From contig PKTV01000524.1 in assembly GCA_002868985.1 (NCBI GenBank), positions 1 through 7,214 of the forward strand: a stretch of 7,214 nt of DNA, given 5' to 3'. Numbering within the stretch: position 1 is the first letter of the stretch; each line of letters begins with the position of its first letter. Below, one piece after another: positions 6,458 through 7,214 of this stretch. Source of the stretch: Desulfobacteraceae bacterium. Lineage in GTDB: Bacteria > Desulfobacterota > Desulfobacteria > Desulfobacterales > UBA11574. A model generated the notes under the pieces. It saw nothing but the letters and a program-made list of their open reading frames with translations, made no database searches and had not been told where the DNA came from. The translations under genes and the position numbers were made by a program.

Positions 6458-6660
6458 TTATACATTCATACAACTCCTGACCCATCGTTGTGTCTGATTA
6501 ACCATGTATAATGGAATAGACAATATTTGATCATAATACGATAACTCGTGCATTGAATATCGGACACCAAGCGGTGTTTTGGGATATTCTTTAAGGAAAA
6601 GCCTCATGCTCTTCAGTGAACCCCGCGTGCCGGCTTTCACCTCTGTCAGAAATGTCAAGG
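6458..6660 (-). pseudogene. C-terminal remnant of a second AAA_14/DUF4143 ATPase
   Basis: The minus-strand frame ends with TAA at 6458-6460. From about 6660 downward it reads LTEVKAGTRGSLKSMRLFL, then LGVRYSMHEL and ILSIPLYMV. This is the familiar ending of one DUF4143 subgroup: the nuclease-like Glu-x-Lys followed by AGT-(K/R)-GSL, a short helix, LG(V/I)R and the terminal L-x-x-PLY. The whole AAA+ domain and the first part of DUF4143 are absent. An ATG at 6718 would add a short hydrophobic leader unlike the family, so I treat it as chance. The upstream border lies next to repeat block 4. The ending differs from that of the complete ATPase at 5063-6229, so this is a separate acquisition and not a local duplicate. 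It is presumably non-functional. Confidence 0.65.
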
Positions 6661-6832
6661 ATCTTAATAATAAAATAGTCACAAAAAACAGTGTTGTTTT
6701 GTGATTTATTGTCATCAAATGCAGGGTATTGGGGTCAGGAGTGAAAAGGAATGGATTGATGGAGTGATGGAGTCATGGAGTCCTGGGAACAAGGTGATGG
6801 AGGGTTGGGGAAGGACAAAGATTTCGGGGGTC

Positions 6833-6846
6833 CCCGATAAGTCGGG
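6833..6846. repeat. CCCGA-TAAG-TCGGG mini-hairpin, second copy
   Basis: It has the same 5-bp stem as at 4808-4821, with one loop base changed. The stem is conserved between the two copies while the following DNA differs by an insertion that carries another palindrome. Confidence 0.55.
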
Positions 6847-6866
6847 ATTTCCGCCACACGGCTCAG

Positions 6867-6880
6867 GCGGACAAGTCCGC
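6867..6880. repeat. GCGGAC-AA-GTCCGC palindrome
   Basis: A perfect 6-bp stem with a 2-nt loop. It lies between GATTTCCG and CTCCAACAGG, where copy 2 of the element (4822-4843) has only a few bases, so it looks like a small insertion. It could be a site for a protein or a recombination point; nothing else identifies it. Confidence 0.5.
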
Positions 6881-7214
6881 TCCGCTCCAACAGGTTTCGG
6901 GTGTCAGGAGTGAGAGGGAGACGAGGAGATGGGGGGATAGGAGATAAAAAAATGGAGTAATGGAGTGATGGAGTGATGGAGGAAAGCAAAAGCTAAAAAA
7001 TGGAACATCCAACATTCAACATCGAACGTCCAACGTCGAACGGAATGGCGTTTTGGGCAGGAATTGAGTATTGGAGTAAAAACAAAGGTGTCAGGGGTAA
7101 AAAGGATTGGAGTGTTGGAGTGGTGGAGTACTGGGAAAAAACTGTATTAAACCATAACTCTATAATTCCAATAAACCTCTTCTTCAGAGGATTCTAAGGG
7201 TTTTTGTCCTCTCA

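Larger units (their letters stand above)
6736..7043 (+). repeat. Repeat block 4, composite block near the right edge
   Basis: It opens with 28 nt identical to block 1 (6736-6763). TGGAGT words follow (6755-6781), then TCCCCGATAAGTCGGGATTT (6831-6850, like block 2), a GCGGAC palindrome, CTCCAACAGG (6885-6894), TTTCGGGTGTCAGG (6895-6908), and GGAGACGAGG with GATGGGG (6917-6935, like block 1). Next are three TGGAGTRA units of 8 nt (6953-6976), an AAAGC-type linker, and GAACATCCAACATTCAACAT-type words with GTCCAACGTCGAACG (7003-7043). Diverged words continue to about 7131. Frames across it (for example 7000-7197) are spurious. The last 80 nt of the window hold only a weak CCTCT/AGAGG hairpin (7176-7190). 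Confidence 0.75.

Noticed and set aside
6277..6480. 67-residue protein across the GTTC tract
   Set aside because: Its sequence is only the translation of the tandem repeat, and it ends over the DUF4143 remnant on the other strand.
7176..7212. Alternative hairpins CCTCT/AGAGG (7176-7190) and AGAGGA/TCCTCT (7186-7212) as a regulatory switch
   Set aside because: Stems of 5-6 bp, no gene visible on either side, and the window ends here; too little to support.

Overview
The window looks like chromosomal DNA from a Gram-negative bacterium, probably a deltaproteobacterium (Desulfobacterota). The evidence is a signal-peptide-bearing outer-membrane beta-barrel ending in aromatic residues, moderate G+C, and intergenic blocks of degenerate repeats (words such as GGTTTCGGGTGTCAGG, TGGAGTGATGGAG and GTTCNNR) that I associate from memory with such genomes. 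The taxon is inferred and no single gene proves it.

Layout. (1) Positions 84-2698, minus strand: two housekeeping-type envelope genes, a membrane-anchored alpha/beta hydrolase (1214-2698) and an outer-membrane beta-barrel protein (84-935). Just upstream of the hydrolase, a coding-like frame without a proper start (2712-2927) looks like the 3' end of a broken gene. (2) Positions about 3000-7214: an accessory region made of short gene modules separated by repeat blocks at 3119-3291, 4804-4964, 6302-6415 and 6736-7043. The modules, in order, are an AbiE-type toxin-antitoxin pair (abiEi 3464-4048, abiEii 4035-4703, plus strand); a complete AAA_14/DUF4143 ATPase (5063-6229, plus strand); and the C-terminal stump of a second, different AAA_14/DUF4143 ATPase on the minus strand (6458 to about 6660).

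How it works together. AbiEi is a winged-helix antitoxin/repressor and AbiEii a nucleotidyltransferase-fold toxin. Their genes overlap by 14 bp and are preceded by a TTGACA box and a perfect 17-bp inverted repeat ending on the probable start codon, a clear candidate for autoregulation. The ATPase is a lone gene with no visible partner. The repeat blocks share words in a similar order and stand between every module, so the region reads as a scrap-yard where mobile or defensive genes have been gained, truncated and lost between recombining repeats. I see no CRISPR array, tRNA, rRNA, transposase or integrase.

The best leads are the abiE operator, the repeat architecture (including a tract of 13 GTTC words at strict 7-8 nt spacing), and the gene remnants sitting at repeat borders.
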